A stretch of 7,348 nt of DNA, taken from contig CALBPH010000056.1 of assembly GCA_937899365.1 (NCBI GenBank), forward strand, positions 1 through 7,348, read 5' to 3'. The first letter of the stretch is position 1, and every line of letters starts with the position of its first letter. The notes below the pieces were generated by a model. That model made no database searches. It saw only the letters and a program-made list of their open reading frames with translations, and had not been told where the DNA came from. The position numbers and the translations under genes are program-made. Origin of the DNA: an uncultured Leptolyngbya sp. (lineage in GTDB: Bacteria; Cyanobacteriota; Cyanobacteriia; Phormidesmidales; Phormidesmidaceae). Shown here piece after piece: positions 5,502 to 7,348 of the stretch.

Positions 5502-5661
5502 GGAGCAAACGTTCTAGAGGTTGTGGTTTTATATTAGTACAAATGAACTAAATTTGATCTGTCACCAGACTAAAAATCAAGAAAGTTTCTATGATTAAGG
5601 TGTGGGTTGCGATGGGTAAAGGGTTTGGCTGTATGACGTTAAGTGATAGGTCCGGTGGCTG

Positions 5662-7302
5662 ATGGTAAGCCGAACACTAGTGTGGTTCCGTCGCGATCTG
5701 CGGATATATGACCATGAGCCGCTGCATCGTGCGGCGCTGCGTGGGGTTGTTATCCCAGTGTTTATATTTGATCGTTCGCTGTTGCGGCACCCAGAGACCG
5801 GGGCGGCTCGGGTGGCGTTTATGGTGGACTGTTTGCGTCACCTTGACCAAGACCTGCGGCGTCTGGGGGGACGTTTGATCTTGCGCCATGGCGACCCCAC
5901 AGAGGTGCTGCCCCAGCTGATCGAAGCCACCCAGGCCGATGGCATTTATAGCTATACCGACTGTGAACGGATCTATGGACGGGTGCGAGATGCCAGGCTA
6001 AATCAGGTTTTGGCCGACAGGCAAATGAAAATTCGTTGGTTTGAGCCGGTGGCGAGTAGCCCAGAGCTGATGGCGTATCCGCGATATCGTCAGTGGTGGT
6101 ATCAGGAGGTGTCTGCCCCTGTGGTGCCGGTACCGGCTCGAGTAGAGGTGCCGGCTGATCTAGAAAGTGACGAACTGCCTGAGTTGGAGCATCTGGGGCA
6201 TCGGGCGGATGGTAAACCTATTCCCACGGGGAGTACAAGGGCTGCCCGCCAGCTGCTGCAGCGATTTTTGGTGGAAAAGGCCGACCGCTACTACTGGCAG
6301 CTGTCTTACCCCAGTGCTGAAATTACAACGGGGCTAAGTCCCCACATTAAATTTGGTGTTATTTCGGTGCGTGAGTGTGTGCAGATCATTCAACGGGCGG
6401 ATGATCGGGGTGACCGCCGGGTGCAGCGCAGTTTTTATCAGCTGATTTCTCGGCTGCGGTGGGGCAATGGCTTTACCCAGCGCTTTCGCTATTTGCCTCA
6501 GCTGGAGTTGCGATCGCTCTACAGCATTTTTGACGAAGACGGCTGGGAGTTTGACGACGATCTGTACCAGGCGTGGCAGCAGGGGCAGACTGGTTTTCCC
6601 ATAGTGGATGCGGCGGCCCGCTGTCTGCAGGCGACTGGCGGCTACCTGGCCCTTAACTTTCGAGTGCGGGCAATCTATTCCAGCTTTTTGAGTAACCTAA
6701 TGGGGATGGACTGGCGCTATGGGGCGCTGCATTTTATGCGCCACCTAATCGATGGGGACTGTCCCATTGATCACTACCAGTGGGCGATGCAGTCTGGGGT
6801 GACCCACTGTCTAGATAAGACCTGGACCCGGATTTATAATCCCCAGCAGGCAGCCGTGGACCGCTGTGATCCAGACGGATTGTTTATTAAGCGCTGGGTG
6901 CCAGAGCTGGCCCACCTGCCACCAGAACGGTTGGGGACACCGCCGCCCACCAAGGGCTATCCGGCTCCAATTTTGGACTATCGGCAGATGCGATCGCATC
7001 GTGTACGTCAGCTAGAGCAACAACGGAGTAATTTTTTGACCCGCGACAATGTTGTTCCCTATTTAGGACAGCTACCGGACGATGTGACGCCTTTTGGTGC
7101 TGAGCGCTATGCTAGTGACGTCGGCTGGGCGGCAGCTAAAACTCCTAGTTTGTTTCCCGCAGCGCTAGATCTAGACAGCCTTGACGCCCAACAATGTCGA
7201 GATTTACGCACATGGTTTGTTGCCCACGTAAATGTTACGCCACCAAAAATCCGTCGACGACCTAAGCTATCGTCGGATATTGAGCAGTTAAGCCTGCTGT
7301 AG
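5662..7302 (+). CDS. Photolyase/cryptochrome family flavoprotein, atypical subgroup
   Basis: This family binds FAD and uses blue light to repair pyrimidine dimers or to signal. The N-terminal Rossmann-like antenna domain (about 4-135) opens with TLVWFRRDLRIYDHEPL. The C-terminal FAD domain (about 195-420) shows TGLSPHIKFGVIS (223-235), RSFYQLISRLRW (256-267), QTGFPIVDAAARCL (309-322), LNFRVRA (331-337), MDWRYG (349-354), HLIDGD (361-366), TRIYNP (389-394), DPDG (403-406) and RWVPEL (411-416). By eye against E. coli PhrB, W295 and W351 match Trp306 and Trp359 of the electron-transfer triad. Trp382 becomes Tyr372, the flavin-facing Asn378 region reads PIDHYQW, and the dimer-contacting Trp277 falls at Gln255. 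With 546 residues it is about 75 longer than PhrB; most of the excess is C-terminal, ending in a basic stretch (RRRPK). It could be a repair enzyme, a cryptochrome-like receptor, or a degenerate photolyase. Its promoter is not clear; GGTGG (5654-5658) may serve as ribosome-binding site. Confidence 0.9.
   Translation: MVSRTLVWFRRDLRIYDHEPLHRAALRGVVIPVFIFDRSLLRHPETGAARVAFMVDCLRHLDQDLRRLGGRLILRHGDPTEVLPQLIEATQADGIYSYTDCERIYGRVRDARLNQVLADRQMKIRWFEPVASSPELMAYPRYRQWWYQEVSAPVVPVPARVEVPADLESDELPELEHLGHRADGKPIPTGSTRAARQLLQRFLVEKADRYYWQLSYPSAEITTGLSPHIKFGVISVRECVQIIQRADDRGDRRVQRSFYQLISRLRWGNGFTQRFRYLPQLELRSLYSIFDEDGWEFDDDLYQAWQQGQTGFPIVDAAARCLQATGGYLALNFRVRAIYSSFLSNLMGMDWRYGALHFMRHLIDGDCPIDHYQWAMQSGVTHCLDKTWTRIYNPQQAAVDRCDPDGLFIKRWVPELAHLPPERLGTPPPTKGYPAPILDYRQMRSHRVRQLEQQRSNFLTRDNVVPYLGQLPDDVTPFGAERYASDVGWAAAKTPSLFPAALDLDSLDAQQCRDLRTWFVAHVNVTPPKIRRRPKLSSDIEQLSLL
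6510..6517. repeat. HIP1 octamer in the photolyase homologue (first copy)
   Basis: GCGATCGC spans Leu-Arg-Ser-Leu codons in the FAD domain, in a different reading phase from the murC copy, so selection for one peptide does not explain it. Confidence 0.85.
6990..6997. repeat. HIP1 octamer in the photolyase homologue (second copy)
   Basis: GCGATCGC spans Met-Arg-Ser-His codons in the C-terminal extension. Confidence 0.85.
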
Positions 7303-7348
7303 CGCCAACATTGTCCCCCTGTAGCTGCGTACGCCAGAAAAGTAGCGT

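Noticed and set aside
5266..5508. Alternative minus-strand frame overlapping the start of the hypothetical membrane protein.
   Set aside because: It lacks the membrane span and the conserved C-terminal motif seen in the adopted frame, and ends early.
1..7348. CRISPR array, insertion sequence, prophage or defence system.
   Set aside because: No regularly spaced repeats, transposase, integrase or nuclease-like products are present; gene content is core metabolism and one photolyase homologue.

Overview
The window looks like a piece of a cyanobacterial chromosome. The gene content supports this: a Calvin-cycle-type GAPDH (gap2), MurC and MurB of cyanobacterial style, a YbaB/EbfC protein close to the cyanobacterial form, and a photolyase/cryptochrome-family flavoprotein. 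Four copies of the HIP1 octamer GCGATCGC (2441, 3203, 6510, 6990) point the same way. The genus cannot be fixed from the sequence alone. Nothing here looks like a phage, plasmid, insertion sequence or CRISPR locus; this is core chromosome with one or two lineage-specific genes.

Layout. Positions 1-38 hold a terminator for a gene lying to the left. Next comes gap2 on the minus strand (107-1123, GTG start). A 396-base intergenic region (1124-1519) separates gap2 from the divergent plus-strand cluster. It carries overlapping candidate -10 boxes for both directions, a perfect 16-base palindrome near gap2 and a possible 37-codon leader frame just before murC. The plus-strand cluster is murC (1520-2971), a frameshifted murB (2992-3890) and ebfC (3983-4327, with its own candidate promoter), closed by a strong hairpin (4350-4384). 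A low-molecular-weight protein tyrosine phosphatase follows (4429-4896). A membrane-anchored hypothetical protein lies on the minus strand (4995-5501), and a 546-residue photolyase/cryptochrome homologue on the plus strand (5662-7302).

How the genes fit together. MurC and MurB act in the cytoplasmic stage of peptidoglycan synthesis: MurB makes UDP-MurNAc and MurC adds the first amino acid. gap2 supplies the reductive step of the Calvin cycle. EbfC is a small DNA-binding protein, and the phosphatase is a probable signalling enzyme. The last two genes appear to be separate units.

Main points for a second look. (1) murB as given is broken: a 16-base loss removes a conserved five-residue piece of the flavin domain and shifts frame. 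This is either an assembly or sequencing error or a real lesion in a normally essential gene. (2) The photolyase homologue keeps the FAD fold but differs at several positions that define classical CPD photolyases. (3) The hypothetical gene ends in an in-frame 18-base tandem duplication that includes its stop codon. I did not find a clearly new multi-gene system.
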